This document shows, piece after piece, positions 1-8,472 of a stretch of 51,673 bases of DNA (position 1 is the first letter of the stretch; each line of letters begins with the position of its first letter). The position numbers and the translations under genes were made by a program. Origin of the DNA: Acidobacteriota bacterium (GTDB lineage Bacteria > Acidobacteriota > Terriglobia > Acidiferrales > UBA7541); NCBI GenBank assembly GCA_013286465.1, contig JABDFR010000014.1, forward strand, positions 94 to 51,766, given 5' to 3'. The notes beneath the pieces were generated by a model. That model saw only the letters and a list, made by a program, of their open reading frames with translations, was not told where the DNA came from and ran no database searches.

Positions 1-401
1 GACGCACCATCAATCCGCTGATCGTCGAAGGCCAAGTTCATGGCGCCACCGCTCACGGCATCGGCGCCGCACTTATGGAAAATTGCGTTTACGACGCCGA
101 GGGTACGATGCTCACGAGCACGTACAGCGACTACACGCCGATTTCCGTGATGAACATGCCCGACCTGCTCTACGGCCATATCGAATCGCCCTCACCCTTC
201 AGCTACAACGGCGCAAAAGGGATGGGAGAAGGCGGAGCGGCTCCGGTGCATACGGTAAGCGCCGCGCTGCAGGACGCGCTCGCGCACAAAGGCATCATAA
301 TTTCGGATTCGCACAACAATGCGGAAACCATTTTCCAGGCGCTTCGAGGCAATGGACCCGTCACGCCTGTAGAAGTCGAGAGCCGGGCGGCCAAAAGATG
401 A
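1..401 (+). CDS. Molybdenum hydroxylase large subunit (CoxL/XdhA-like), C-terminal part
   Basis: This is the 3' end of a gene that starts outside the window; the frame is open from base 3 to the TGA at 399-401. The translation has the hallmarks of the last molybdopterin-binding domain of xanthine dehydrogenase / aerobic CO dehydrogenase large subunits: an HGIGAAL stretch near the left edge and the KGMGEGG loop, whose Glu is the catalytic base in the family. Such enzymes hydroxylate N-heterocycles or aldehydes, or oxidise CO, working with FAD and 2Fe-2S subunits that are presumably upstream. The substrate cannot be told from the fragment. It is the first member of the catabolic block that continues to 7247. 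Confidence 0.85.
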   Translation, partial: RTINPLIVEGQVHGATAHGIGAALMENCVYDAEGTMLTSTYSDYTPISVMNMPDLLYGHIESPSPFSYNGAKGMGEGGAAPVHTVSAALQDALAHKGIIISDSHNNAETIFQALRGNGPVTPVEVESRAAKR

Positions 402-487
402 TGGCGGTTTCCCTGCCCCGGCGAATCAGTAAGCTGCTCCTGCCGCCAGTTTTTTAGCGCATGCAGTGAGTCCCGGATTAACGAATC

Positions 488-1435
488 GTGCCTCCTCGAA
501 TTGGAATCATCGGATGCGGCTCCATCGGAAGTCTCTACGCCGCGCATTTGGCGAGCGTCGCCGAGGTGCATGCGTTCGTTCGGCGGCCTGAACACGCGCG
601 CACGCTCAACGAATATCCGATACGAGTCACCGGCTTGCACAAACTGGAAGGCAAAATTCACGCGACGGCCAACGCCGCCGAATTTCCGGATTGCGATCTG
701 GGCATCGTGAGCTGCAAAGCCACGCAGACAGAAGCAGCGCTGGGGCCGGTAGCGCATAAATTCAAGAATGGAGCAGTTCTTTCGGCGCAAAATGGACTTG
801 GCTGCGAAGAAATCATCGCCGATATGACCAAGACCAAAGTCATTCGCGGCACCACTTTCATGAGCGGCACGCGCCACAGCGACAATCACGTGCAATATGA
901 ACTCGACACGGAAACATGGATGGGCCCATTCGAGCCCACTCACACACCATTCTCGGTGGTAAAGACAGCCGCCGACTGGATCATCGCGTCAGGTTTGAAA
1001 GCGGTAGCCCTCGAAGATGCCCGCCCCGCGCAATGGTCCAAATTGATTTTCAATGCGTCCGTAAATTCCGTCGCGGCGCTCACAGAATTGCCGCACTCCG
1101 CGCATTACGCTCAAGAAGAAACATTCGCCGACCTCGGCCACTTGCTGCACTCGCTGATCAACGAAGGCAAAGACGTGGCCAAAGCTCTGGGCATCACGCT
1201 GCACGAAGATCCCTGGGAGATGAATAAAATCGGCGCGCGCACCGATCATCCGCCATCGATGCTCTACGATATTCGCCATCACCTGCGCACCGAAATCGAT
1301 TTCCTGGGCGGCGCCATCGCCCGCGAAGCCGCGCGCATCAATCATCCGGCACCACTGCACACTGCTCTCTACCGGCTGATTCGCGGCAAAGAAGAATCCT
1401 GGACGTTCGAATCGAAAGGGCACGCAACGGCGTAG
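488..1435 (+). CDS. Ketopantoate reductase-like NAD(P)-dependent dehydrogenase (copy 1)
   Basis: The 315-residue protein begins at a GTG. An N-terminal Rossmann fold is marked by GIIGCGSIGSLYAAH. The C-terminal helical domain has the ApbA/PanE signature QWSKLIFNASVN, giving catalytic-type Lys185 with Asn189 and Asn193. The family reduces 2-oxo acids with NAD(P)H in the cytosol. It is followed after 12 bases by an M24 peptidase-fold gene. A paralogue lies at 5152-6072, and the two share RGTTF, a GPFEPT-TP motif and the active-site block at identical residue numbers. Two copies in one catabolic cluster argue for a pathway-specific dehydrogenase rather than pantothenate synthesis, so no panE name is given. 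The substrate is unknown. Confidence 0.85.
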   Translation: MPPRIGIIGCGSIGSLYAAHLASVAEVHAFVRRPEHARTLNEYPIRVTGLHKLEGKIHATANAAEFPDCDLGIVSCKATQTEAALGPVAHKFKNGAVLSAQNGLGCEEIIADMTKTKVIRGTTFMSGTRHSDNHVQYELDTETWMGPFEPTHTPFSVVKTAADWIIASGLKAVALEDARPAQWSKLIFNASVNSVAALTELPHSAHYAQEETFADLGHLLHSLINEGKDVAKALGITLHEDPWEMNKIGARTDHPPSMLYDIRHHLRTEIDFLGGAIAREAARINHPAPLHTALYRLIRGKEESWTFESKGHATA

Positions 1436-1447
1436 CGCCGCAAGAAA

Positions 1448-2623
1448 ATGTCCTACCCACTCGATCGCGAAAAATGGACGCGCCTCCGCAGCGCGATGGC
1501 CGAGAAGGACCTCGACGCCGTAATCGTGCGCGCGCCCGACAATATTCTCTACCTCACCAACTACTGGACGATGAAAGGCTACGAAATCGTAGTCTTCCCG
1601 CGCGAAGGCGAACCAACCCTTTGCGTCCTCGAGCCGCAATTCCGCGAAGCCCAGCACACCGCCTGGAACAAAGACGTCCGCTCCTTCAATTTCTATCATC
1701 CCTCCGATCCGCGTCCGCCAACGGCGCGCTCGCTCGACACGGCGCTCGAAGTGCTGCGCGAAAAAAAGCTTACCGGACGCATCGCGGTAGAGCTAAACCA
1801 AGGCTCGCAAATTTGCGACCGAATGGTGGGCGAGCCAACGGTTTTCACGCAGGGCTACTTTGACGCTTTCCGCAAAGCCGCGACGGAAGTGACTGACGCT
1901 GCGCCGCTGCTCGCCGAACTGCGCATGATCAAGACTCCGCAGGAAATCGAGCGCATGCGCATCGCCAATGATTTAGCGGCGATCGGCATGGCCTACGCCC
2001 GCAAGAATATCCGCCCCGGCATGAAGGAAAGCGAAGTAGCCGCGATGATCGAAGGCCACATTCACGAAGTCGGCGTTGGGTATCAAGGCAAAGTGGCCAT
2101 GGCGCGCGCTTTCACTCTCGTCTGGTCCGGCAAAGGCATCGCCACTTTCACCGCCACGAGCGATCGCCCGGTGCAGGAGCACGAGCCAACGCTGGTCGAA
2201 ATTTGGGTCTGCGCCTACGGCTACTGGACCGACCTCACTAAGAATATTTGCCCGAGCACGCTGACTCCCGAATACAATCGTCTGCTGGATTTACTGCTGA
2301 AAATTTTCGGCGAAGCTGTGGGGATCGTTCGTGATGGCGCGCCGCTGGGCGATATCGATCGCATCATTCGCACGCGCATCGACGAAGCCGGTTATAAAGG
2401 CCAGCCCTCGCATCCGGTCGCGCATGGCGTTGGCGCCCGCGCGCACGAACCGCCCTATTCGCACAGAGCCGCGCCGGGCGTGATGAAACAAAATATGGTG
2501 CTGGCCATCGAGCCCGGAATTTATTGGGAAGGCGGCGGTGGCTTGCGGCTCGAAGATAATTTTCTGGTGACCGGGGACGGCAGCGAGAAACTTTGCACCG
2601 ATCCGGACGATTTCAGAATTTAG
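1448..2623 (+). CDS. M24 family (Xaa-Pro peptidase / creatinase fold) hydrolase, copy 1
   Basis: The 391-residue protein has an N-terminal creatinase-type domain (about 1-155) and a C-terminal pita-bread domain (about 165-391). Aligning by eye to aminopeptidase P, the metal ligand positions are Glu251 (normally Asp), Asp262 (in TDLTKN), His326 (in AHGVG), Glu355 (in AIEPGIY) and Glu369 (in LRLED). Four of five ligands are therefore kept and the first Asp is a Glu. Family members cleave Xaa-Pro bonds or small C-N compounds such as creatine. The ATG lies 12 bases after the preceding reductase gene, so they form an operon. A second, more degenerate M24 gene sits at 4014. Specificity cannot be assigned. 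Confidence 0.85.
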   Translation: MSYPLDREKWTRLRSAMAEKDLDAVIVRAPDNILYLTNYWTMKGYEIVVFPREGEPTLCVLEPQFREAQHTAWNKDVRSFNFYHPSDPRPPTARSLDTALEVLREKKLTGRIAVELNQGSQICDRMVGEPTVFTQGYFDAFRKAATEVTDAAPLLAELRMIKTPQEIERMRIANDLAAIGMAYARKNIRPGMKESEVAAMIEGHIHEVGVGYQGKVAMARAFTLVWSGKGIATFTATSDRPVQEHEPTLVEIWVCAYGYWTDLTKNICPSTLTPEYNRLLDLLLKIFGEAVGIVRDGAPLGDIDRIIRTRIDEAGYKGQPSHPVAHGVGARAHEPPYSHRAAPGVMKQNMVLAIEPGIYWEGGGGLRLEDNFLVTGDGSEKLCTDPDDFRI

Positions 2624-2666
2624 CGCTTAGCAGAGACACGAAACACCGACATCCAGCGGAGGCACT

Positions 2667-3917
2667 TTGCCGATTGACGCATCGCTAGCCGATAAAATTA
2701 CTTCGCAAGTTCGCGAAGACGAACTCGTCGCAATGTGCTGCGACGTCGTGAATATCTCCAGCCCTACCGGCGAAGAACTGGCGATGGGCCAATATATGCG
2801 CGGCGCTCTCACCGAAGCGGGGCTGCAAGTCACCTGGCAGGAAGTGGAAGAAGGACGCGCGAACGTAATCGGCCGCCTTGAAGGCGCCGGCACCGGCAAG
2901 AATCTAATGTTCAACGCGCACATGGACACGTCCAACACTGGGCGCGAAACTTATTTGACCGGACTTGGCTACAAACCGAAAGCCGTTCTGAAAAATGGAA
3001 TGATCTACGGCCTCGGCATTTACAACATGAAAGGCGCGCTCGTCTGTTACACGCAAGCAGTAAAAGCGATTCAGCGCGCAGGAATAAAGCTGGATGGCGA
3101 CGTTCTAATCGCCGCCGTCGTAGGCGAAATTGAAAAAACGCAATGGAGTGACGAATTTGTCGGCAAAGAATATCGCGGCTACGGCGCCGGCACGCACTAC
3201 ATGGTGAATCACGGCGTGCTGCCCGACATGTGCATTCTCGGCGAACCCACCGACATGCAGATCATCCTCGCGCACTATGGCTCGATCTGGGTGCGCTTCG
3301 GCGTGCGCGGAAATTATGTGCACACCGCCTTCGCCGTCGGCAAGCAAAAGGAAAGCTCCATTCGCCGAATGCATGATGTGCTTGGCGCGATCTACGAATG
3401 GATTCCCGGCTTCGAAGCGCAGGCCGCTTACGAAGGCAAAACCGGGATCGTAAATGTAGGCTGCATTCGCGGCGGCTACCCATGGCGCGCCAGCCGCACT
3501 CCGGATCGCACCGATGTATTCCTTGATCTGCGCGTGCCGCCCAATATGCCGCTGGCCACGGCTCGGCGGGCCGCGAAGCAGCTCTATCTTGATCTGCAAA
3601 AGAAGTTTCCGAGCTACGGGCTCGATTTCGAAACCTATATTTCCGTTCCCGGCGCGCAAATTGACGCCAATCACGAGTTGGTCAAAACGATCGACGCAGC
3701 ACACACAAAAATAATGGGTTCGACTCCCAAGCGGGACACGGTTCTGTGGTGCTCCGACGCGTCAGTAATGACGCGCTTCGGAATCGAGACTGTGAATTAC
3801 GGCCCGTCCAGCGGCCCGCGAGACGCCGAAGGCGAAAAAGTAGCCGTAGAAACATTCGTAAACATCACAAAAATCTACGCGCTAGCAATAGCAGAAATCT
3901 GCGGCGTCCGCTCTTAG
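2667..3917 (+). CDS. M20 family amidohydrolase/deacylase (ArgE/DapE/acylase-like)
   Basis: The protein has 416 residues. Translation starts at TTG 2667, chosen because a GGAGG lies about 5 bases upstream. The metal-binding HMD (His85, Asp87), the GEIE segment (154-156), the LGEPTDM motif (about 191-197) and a lid-domain GNYVHTA (His219) identify the M20 fold, with the dimerisation domain at about 205-320. The position of the bridging metal ligand, Asp in the usual DMKGG motif, is Asn120 here (YNMKGA). The last catalytic His also has no clear counterpart. The family hydrolyses N-acyl or N-carbamoyl amino acids and dipeptides. It lies between the two M24 genes. It may be an altered or inactive member, or may use different chemistry. 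Confidence 0.82.
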   Translation: MPIDASLADKITSQVREDELVAMCCDVVNISSPTGEELAMGQYMRGALTEAGLQVTWQEVEEGRANVIGRLEGAGTGKNLMFNAHMDTSNTGRETYLTGLGYKPKAVLKNGMIYGLGIYNMKGALVCYTQAVKAIQRAGIKLDGDVLIAAVVGEIEKTQWSDEFVGKEYRGYGAGTHYMVNHGVLPDMCILGEPTDMQIILAHYGSIWVRFGVRGNYVHTAFAVGKQKESSIRRMHDVLGAIYEWIPGFEAQAAYEGKTGIVNVGCIRGGYPWRASRTPDRTDVFLDLRVPPNMPLATARRAAKQLYLDLQKKFPSYGLDFETYISVPGAQIDANHELVKTIDAAHTKIMGSTPKRDTVLWCSDASVMTRFGIETVNYGPSSGPRDAEGEKVAVETFVNITKIYALAIAEICGVRS

Positions 3918-4013
3918 AATAATGCTGTCATCCTGAGGCCCGTCTCCTATGGCCTAAGGATCTAAGCGCCGAAGAAGCAAAAGCGAACCAAGCACCAAAG
4001 CCAAGGAGCAACA

Positions 4014-5144
4014 TTGGTCACCAAATCCGAAATCGACCGCCGCTACAAAAACACGCGCGAAGCCATGGCCAAAGAAAATCTCGACGCGCTCGTCGTCTGC
4101 GGCAACGAATACACCGGCTTCGAAGGCGCCATCCGCTACGTCTCCGGCTTCGAAATCGTGCACCGCTACGTGTACGCGGTGATCCCGCTCGCGGGCGACG
4201 CAACGCTCGTCTTCCCCGCCGAAGCCCGCTGGATCGGCGACAAAAGCACTCCATGGATTCGCGAGCATATCTGGGCCGACATCCCCGGCAAATGGATCAC
4301 CGAACACGCCACGAAGAAAAATTGGAGGCGCATCGGCGTCTATGGCCTGGACGCGGTGATGGCCGTCCGCGACTACCGCGAGCTCGCCAAAGGCGCCTTC
4401 GAAATCATTAATTTCGATCGCGCTTTCGATATGGCCCGCGCCATCAAGAGCGAAGAAGAACTCGCCGGCATCCGCCACAGCATGAAAATCATCGAAGACG
4501 GCTTCTGGGCCATGCTCGCCAAATACCAGCCCGGAAAAACCGAAGCAGAAGTGATGGCGCCAGCAGTTGATAAGTTTTTCGCCGGCGGCGCAGGCCTTCA
4601 AATGATGAACATCGTGCTCTCGGGCACCAATGGCTCAGCCGAAGCCATGTTCAAAGTTCCGCGCGACCGCAAAGTCAATGCGGACGATCTGCTTCTCTAC
4701 TCGCTAGAAATCGCCGGCCCCGAAGGCTACTGGGTGGAATTCTCGCGTCCGCTGATTCAGGGCAAAATCAGCGCCACAACAAAAAAGATGGCCGACGTTT
4801 ATCCCGAGGCCCTCGAAGCCTCGCGCTTTCTAATGCGCGAAGGCGAGCCGATTAAGAATGTTCACAAAGCCTCCGCCGACATTTTCGCCAAGCAAGGCTT
4901 CGCGCTCGGCCATCTCTCCGGCCATTCCATCGGCATGACCATGATCGAACACCCCGCCATCGGCGCGAATTCGGAAACGCTGCTGCGCGAAAACATGATT
5001 TTTTCTTTCCATCCGCAAGTCGTAGATCAGGACGGAAAGGTCTGCCTGTACACGCAGGACACCTATCGCGTCGGCAAAAAAGAAGGCGAAAACTTGGCCA
5101 ACGTCGACTGGAAATTTTATTCCGGCGCGGAAAAGCGCGGATGA
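4014..5144 (+). CDS. M24 family protein with lost metal site (creatinase-like), copy 2
   Basis: The protein has 376 residues. The TTG start is supported by AAGGAG about 6 bases upstream. The creatinase N-terminal domain and pita-bread domain are both recognisable. His304 in GHSIGM matches the conserved family His. The other metal positions are changed: Glu232 and Glu242 where two Asp are expected, His333 where EPG is expected, and Gln348 where the last Glu is expected. Creatinase itself is a metal-free M24 enzyme, so a metal-independent hydrolase for a small C-N substrate is a reasonable guess. The reductase gene follows after 7 bases, so the two are co-transcribed. The function is not established. 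Confidence 0.8.
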   Translation: MVTKSEIDRRYKNTREAMAKENLDALVVCGNEYTGFEGAIRYVSGFEIVHRYVYAVIPLAGDATLVFPAEARWIGDKSTPWIREHIWADIPGKWITEHATKKNWRRIGVYGLDAVMAVRDYRELAKGAFEIINFDRAFDMARAIKSEEELAGIRHSMKIIEDGFWAMLAKYQPGKTEAEVMAPAVDKFFAGGAGLQMMNIVLSGTNGSAEAMFKVPRDRKVNADDLLLYSLEIAGPEGYWVEFSRPLIQGKISATTKKMADVYPEALEASRFLMREGEPIKNVHKASADIFAKQGFALGHLSGHSIGMTMIEHPAIGANSETLLRENMIFSFHPQVVDQDGKVCLYTQDTYRVGKKEGENLANVDWKFYSGAEKRG

Positions 5145-5151
5145 GGACGCG

Positions 5152-6072
5152 ATGAAGATCTGCATCATCGGCACCGGCGCAATCGGCAGCATTTTCGGAG
5201 CGCATCTAGCCCGCGTAGAAGGCGTCGAAGTCCACGCTTACGACGTTTCGCAACCGCATGTGGACGCCATCAATAAGAATGGCCTGCGCATTTCCGGCGC
5301 CGCGGATTTCACCGCCCGCCTTCACGCCACCACCAACGCGAAAGAAATTCCGCCGTGCGATTACGGAATCATCGCCACAAAAAGCACGCACACGCGTCCA
5401 GCCATGGCGCAAATCGCCCACGTTTTCGCGAACGATGGCGCCGTCTGCTCGGTGCAAAATGGCGTGGGCAATGAAGAAATCATCGCAGAGCACGTAAAGT
5501 TCGTGATCCGCGGCACCACGTTTCCAGCCGGCCACATCATCGAGCCCGGCCACGTCGGCTTCGACATCAAAGGCGATACGTGGATCGGCCCGTTCGAACC
5601 GACGAAAACGCCGATGTCGGGCGTAAATGAACTCGCCGAAGCGCTGAATAAATCCGGCATGAACGTAATTCCGCTGGAGGATGCCCGCGGCGCTCAATGG
5701 ACCAAACTAATCTTCAATGCCTCGACGAATCCCGTCGGCGCGTTGACGCTGCTGCATCACGGCGCAGCGACGCGGCTTCCAGCCACCGGTCAGCTCTTCA
5801 ACGATTTAATCGCCGAAGGCGAAGCCGTCGCGAAAGCCATGGGCATTACGTTGCACGGCGATCCGCGCGCCATGGTGCAAAAAGGCGCGAACGCACCGGG
5901 CAAACACAACGCCAGCATGCTGCAAGACGTTTTAGCCAAGCGCATCACCGAAGTCGATTTCATGAACGGCGCAATCGTGAAATGGGGCGAGCAAGTAGGC
6001 GTCCCCACGCCGCTCAATAAAACAATGTGGGCGTTGATCAAAGGTCTCGAACATTCCCGGACCAATCCGTAG
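5152..6072 (+). CDS. Ketopantoate reductase-like NAD(P)-dependent dehydrogenase (copy 2)
   Basis: The 306-residue protein begins at ATG, 7 bases after the M24 gene. The Rossmann motif IIGTGAIGSIFGAH opens the protein. The active-site block QWTKLIFNASTN gives Lys185, Asn189 and Asn193, the same numbering as copy 1 at 488. The copies agree over much of their length, including IRGTTF and WIGPFEPTKTP, so they are paralogues kept in one operon. They could act on successive or stereo-distinct 2-oxo acids, or form a heterodimer; both are inference. A GTAGG-type hairpin repeat follows the TAG stop within a few bases. Confidence 0.85.
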   Translation: MKICIIGTGAIGSIFGAHLARVEGVEVHAYDVSQPHVDAINKNGLRISGAADFTARLHATTNAKEIPPCDYGIIATKSTHTRPAMAQIAHVFANDGAVCSVQNGVGNEEIIAEHVKFVIRGTTFPAGHIIEPGHVGFDIKGDTWIGPFEPTKTPMSGVNELAEALNKSGMNVIPLEDARGAQWTKLIFNASTNPVGALTLLHHGAATRLPATGQLFNDLIAEGEAVAKAMGITLHGDPRAMVQKGANAPGKHNASMLQDVLAKRITEVDFMNGAIVKWGEQVGVPTPLNKTMWALIKGLEHSRTNP

Positions 6073-6077
6073 CAGTC

Positions 6078-6106
6078 GTAGGGGCGGGTCTTTAGTCCCG
6101 CCCGCA
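6078..6106 (+). repeat. GTAGG-type gene-end hairpin repeat
   Basis: A GC-rich inverted repeat (GTAGGGGCGGG, a short loop, then CCCGCCCGC) lies five bases downstream of the stop of the reductase gene, in the sense orientation. It belongs to a dispersed family seen again at 17516, 19831, 21632, 25095, 35267, 38097 and 38619. It can fold as a transcript-end hairpin. Confidence 0.7.
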
Positions 6107-6170
6107 TTTCGGCCCCGCAGTTTTCACGGCGGGGAAATTTGAAATTCAAATCCATCATCCGAGGACACAA

Positions 6171-7247
6171 ATGGCCGTTCCCTTTCGCATTGGCGTTTTG
6201 CAATTGAGCATGGAGCCTGTCGCTGAGACCGTGGCGATGGCGCAAGCCTGCGAGCGCGCGGGCTTCGACGCGTTCTGGCTCGCGGAAGCGTATCCCTGGT
6301 GGCGCAAACATTCTTATGAAGCTCGGTCTTCCACCGCGATCACTGCGATCGTTGCGCGCGAGACGAAGAAAATTCCCATCGGCTGGGGCATCATCTCGCC
6401 CTACACGCGCAATCCGGTGCAAATTGCCATGGAAGCACGCGTGCTGCAGGATGTTGCTGGACCCGGACGATTCTTTCTCGGCCTTGGAGCTTCCAAAATT
6501 TTCATGAAGGAAGTCGGCGAAGGCGAGAAGGGCGAGAAGAGTGCTGGGCCGGCAACGGTGATGAAGGAATCGATCGACATCGTCCGCGGCGTTCTCGGCG
6601 GCCAGCAATTCGATTACGAGGGGCAGGTTTTCGATGCGCACGTTCCGCCGCTCAAAGCTGACGCGCATTCGCCGCGTGGTATTCCGCCGATCTACATCGG
6701 CGCCACTGGACCGGTCTTGCAGCGCATGGGCGGAAGCGTGGCTGACGGTTTGCTCACCGCTAGCATTACCACTCCCGATTTCATTCGGTATTCGCGGGCG
6801 ATGATGGAAGAGGGTTGCCGCAAAGTTGGGAAGGATCCGGCTAACAACGATCTTGGTGGAGTGGTCGTTGGCAGCATCGACAAAGATCCGAAGACTGCGA
6901 AAGAAGGTGCTCGCGAGATGGCGGCGATGTACCTTGCGAACAAGGTGCAGAACATTCGCGGGTCGGCCGATGTGCTGCTGCAAAAAGCGGGGCTGAGCTT
7001 CGACGAAATCAAGCCGATCGCGGATGCGATGGAAGCGGGTGGACGCAGGGCTGCGGCGAAAGCGGTGACGGATTCAGTGCTTGAAAAAGTTTGTCCGATT
7101 GCCGGGACGCCGGATGAGTGCATCGAGCGCATCCAGCAATATCGCGACGCCGGTTGCACGCACATTCTGCTCGAAGTTTGGGGCGACGATCGTCTCGAGC
7201 AAGCCAAACTTTTCGGCGACGCCGTCATTCCGCATTTTCACAAGTAG
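6171..7247 (+). CDS. LLM-class (luciferase-like) flavin-dependent oxidoreductase
   Basis: The 358-residue TIM-barrel protein is of the bacterial luciferase / F420-dependent methylene-H4MPT reductase superfamily. Typical features are the early barrel text GVLQLSMEP and RAGFDAFWLAE, a PIYIGATGP strand and a C-terminal GTPDECIERIQQYRDAG helix as in many family members. These enzymes use FMN or F420 for monooxygenation or hydride transfer. It lies about 100 bases after the second reductase, on the same strand, with a repeat hairpin between, so it may be a separate transcript serving the same pathway. The cofactor cannot be decided from sequence alone. Confidence 0.82.
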   Translation: MAVPFRIGVLQLSMEPVAETVAMAQACERAGFDAFWLAEAYPWWRKHSYEARSSTAITAIVARETKKIPIGWGIISPYTRNPVQIAMEARVLQDVAGPGRFFLGLGASKIFMKEVGEGEKGEKSAGPATVMKESIDIVRGVLGGQQFDYEGQVFDAHVPPLKADAHSPRGIPPIYIGATGPVLQRMGGSVADGLLTASITTPDFIRYSRAMMEEGCRKVGKDPANNDLGGVVVGSIDKDPKTAKEGAREMAAMYLANKVQNIRGSADVLLQKAGLSFDEIKPIADAMEAGGRRAAAKAVTDSVLEKVCPIAGTPDECIERIQQYRDAGCTHILLEVWGDDRLEQAKLFGDAVIPHFHK

Positions 7248-7278
7248 CGCCGCGAACTCGGTGATCGACTAGCGGGCG

Positions 7279-8472
7279 CTACTTGAGTTGCGTCACGATG
7301 GCGCGAAATTCTTCGTCTGTTAGCAGGCCGCGCTTTTCGATTCCTTTCTTTTTTACTGCGGCCAGGACCGCTGCGCGTTTTGACTCGGCTACATCTAGGC
7401 CTAGGTCGCGGCTTTTTATCGCGATGCTATCTAGGCCGCTTTTTTTCCCTAGGACAATTTCGCGGCGGGCTTTCACTATTTCTGCGCTGAAGGGTTCGAT
7501 GGCTTCAGGGATGTGGAATTGGCTGGCGACTGCGCCGCTTTCGCGCATGAAGAGATTTTCGCCGACTACCGGCTTCCAAGGTTCCAGCTCGTAGCCGCTG
7601 GCGCGGCGGACGTGTCGCGAAACTTCACGGATTTTGTCGAATTTCAGTTCCGTCGGCACGCCGTAGACGCCTTCGAGCGCGATCGCTACTTCGCCGATGT
7701 CGGCGTTGCCGGCGCGCTCGCCCATTCCGTTGATCGTTCCTTGAATCCAGCTGGCTCCCGCTCGTACTGCTGCGATCGCGCAGGCTGTGGCCAGGCCGAA
7801 ATCATTGTGTCCGTGAAAGTGAACCGGGATCGAATCACCTAGCCACTCGCGCACTTTGCCGACTAGGAATTCGACGGCTTCGGGGCCGCATGCGCCTATA
7901 GTGTCGACTACTACTGCTTCGTCAGCGCCGGCTTCGATTGCGGCGCGATAGAGTTTTTCGAGGTGCGGCAGTTCTGCCCTTGTGCCGTCCACCGGAAAAA
8001 ACGCTACTTTTAGGCCGTGTGTTTTTGCGTGCTTTACTGCGTCTGTCGCGCGGCGGATTGATTCTTCGGCGGTGATGCCGTAGGCGCGGAGTTTGATTTC
8101 GCTGGAGGGAATTTCGATCACTGTGGCGTGTGCGCCTAAGTTGATCACCGCGTCCAAATCTTCTTTTACGGCGCGGGCGAAGCCCCAGATTTCGGCGCGG
8201 AGCCCGGCTTTGCAGACCAGGCCGAAAGCTTCGGCGTCGTCGGCGGAGACTCGCGGGAAGCCGGCTTCGATGCGGCTGATGCCAAGCGAATCGAGCAGTC
8301 GCGCGATTTCCAATTTCTGCTGCGGATCGAGCGCGACGCCGACGGTTTGTTCGCCGTCGCGTAGCGTCGTGTCATAGAAACGTACGGGGCCTTTGCGGGC
8401 TGCGTGTGGACCGATTTTCGAAACCGCGTTTAGTTTGCTTACCCAGTATTGATTTCCATTTTCTGCGGTCAT
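7279..8472 (-). CDS. Homocitrate/2-isopropylmalate synthase-like DRE-TIM lyase
   Basis: The 397-residue protein has the DRE-TIM metallolyase signature YDTTLRDGEQ at residues 33-42, the metal motif HFHGHND and the NGMGERAGN motif. It condenses or cleaves acyl-CoA with 2-oxo acids in related enzymes (NifV, LeuA). It is shorter than LeuA and ends near the accessory helical domain, so the leucine-feedback domain appears absent, as in NifV-like homocitrate synthases. The ATG at 8470-8472 overlaps the TGA of the upstream gene (ATGA at 8469-8472). The open frame continues further upstream, but this start is preferred because of the coupling. It could also be a citramalate- or re-citrate-synthase-like enzyme. 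Confidence 0.82.
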   Translation of the reverse strand: MTAENGNQYWVSKLNAVSKIGPHAARKGPVRFYDTTLRDGEQTVGVALDPQQKLEIARLLDSLGISRIEAGFPRVSADDAEAFGLVCKAGLRAEIWGFARAVKEDLDAVINLGAHATVIEIPSSEIKLRAYGITAEESIRRATDAVKHAKTHGLKVAFFPVDGTRAELPHLEKLYRAAIEAGADEAVVVDTIGACGPEAVEFLVGKVREWLGDSIPVHFHGHNDFGLATACAIAAVRAGASWIQGTINGMGERAGNADIGEVAIALEGVYGVPTELKFDKIREVSRHVRRASGYELEPWKPVVGENLFMRESGAVASQFHIPEAIEPFSAEIVKARREIVLGKKSGLDSIAIKSRDLGLDVAESKRAAVLAAVKKKGIEKRGLLTDEEFRAIVTQLK

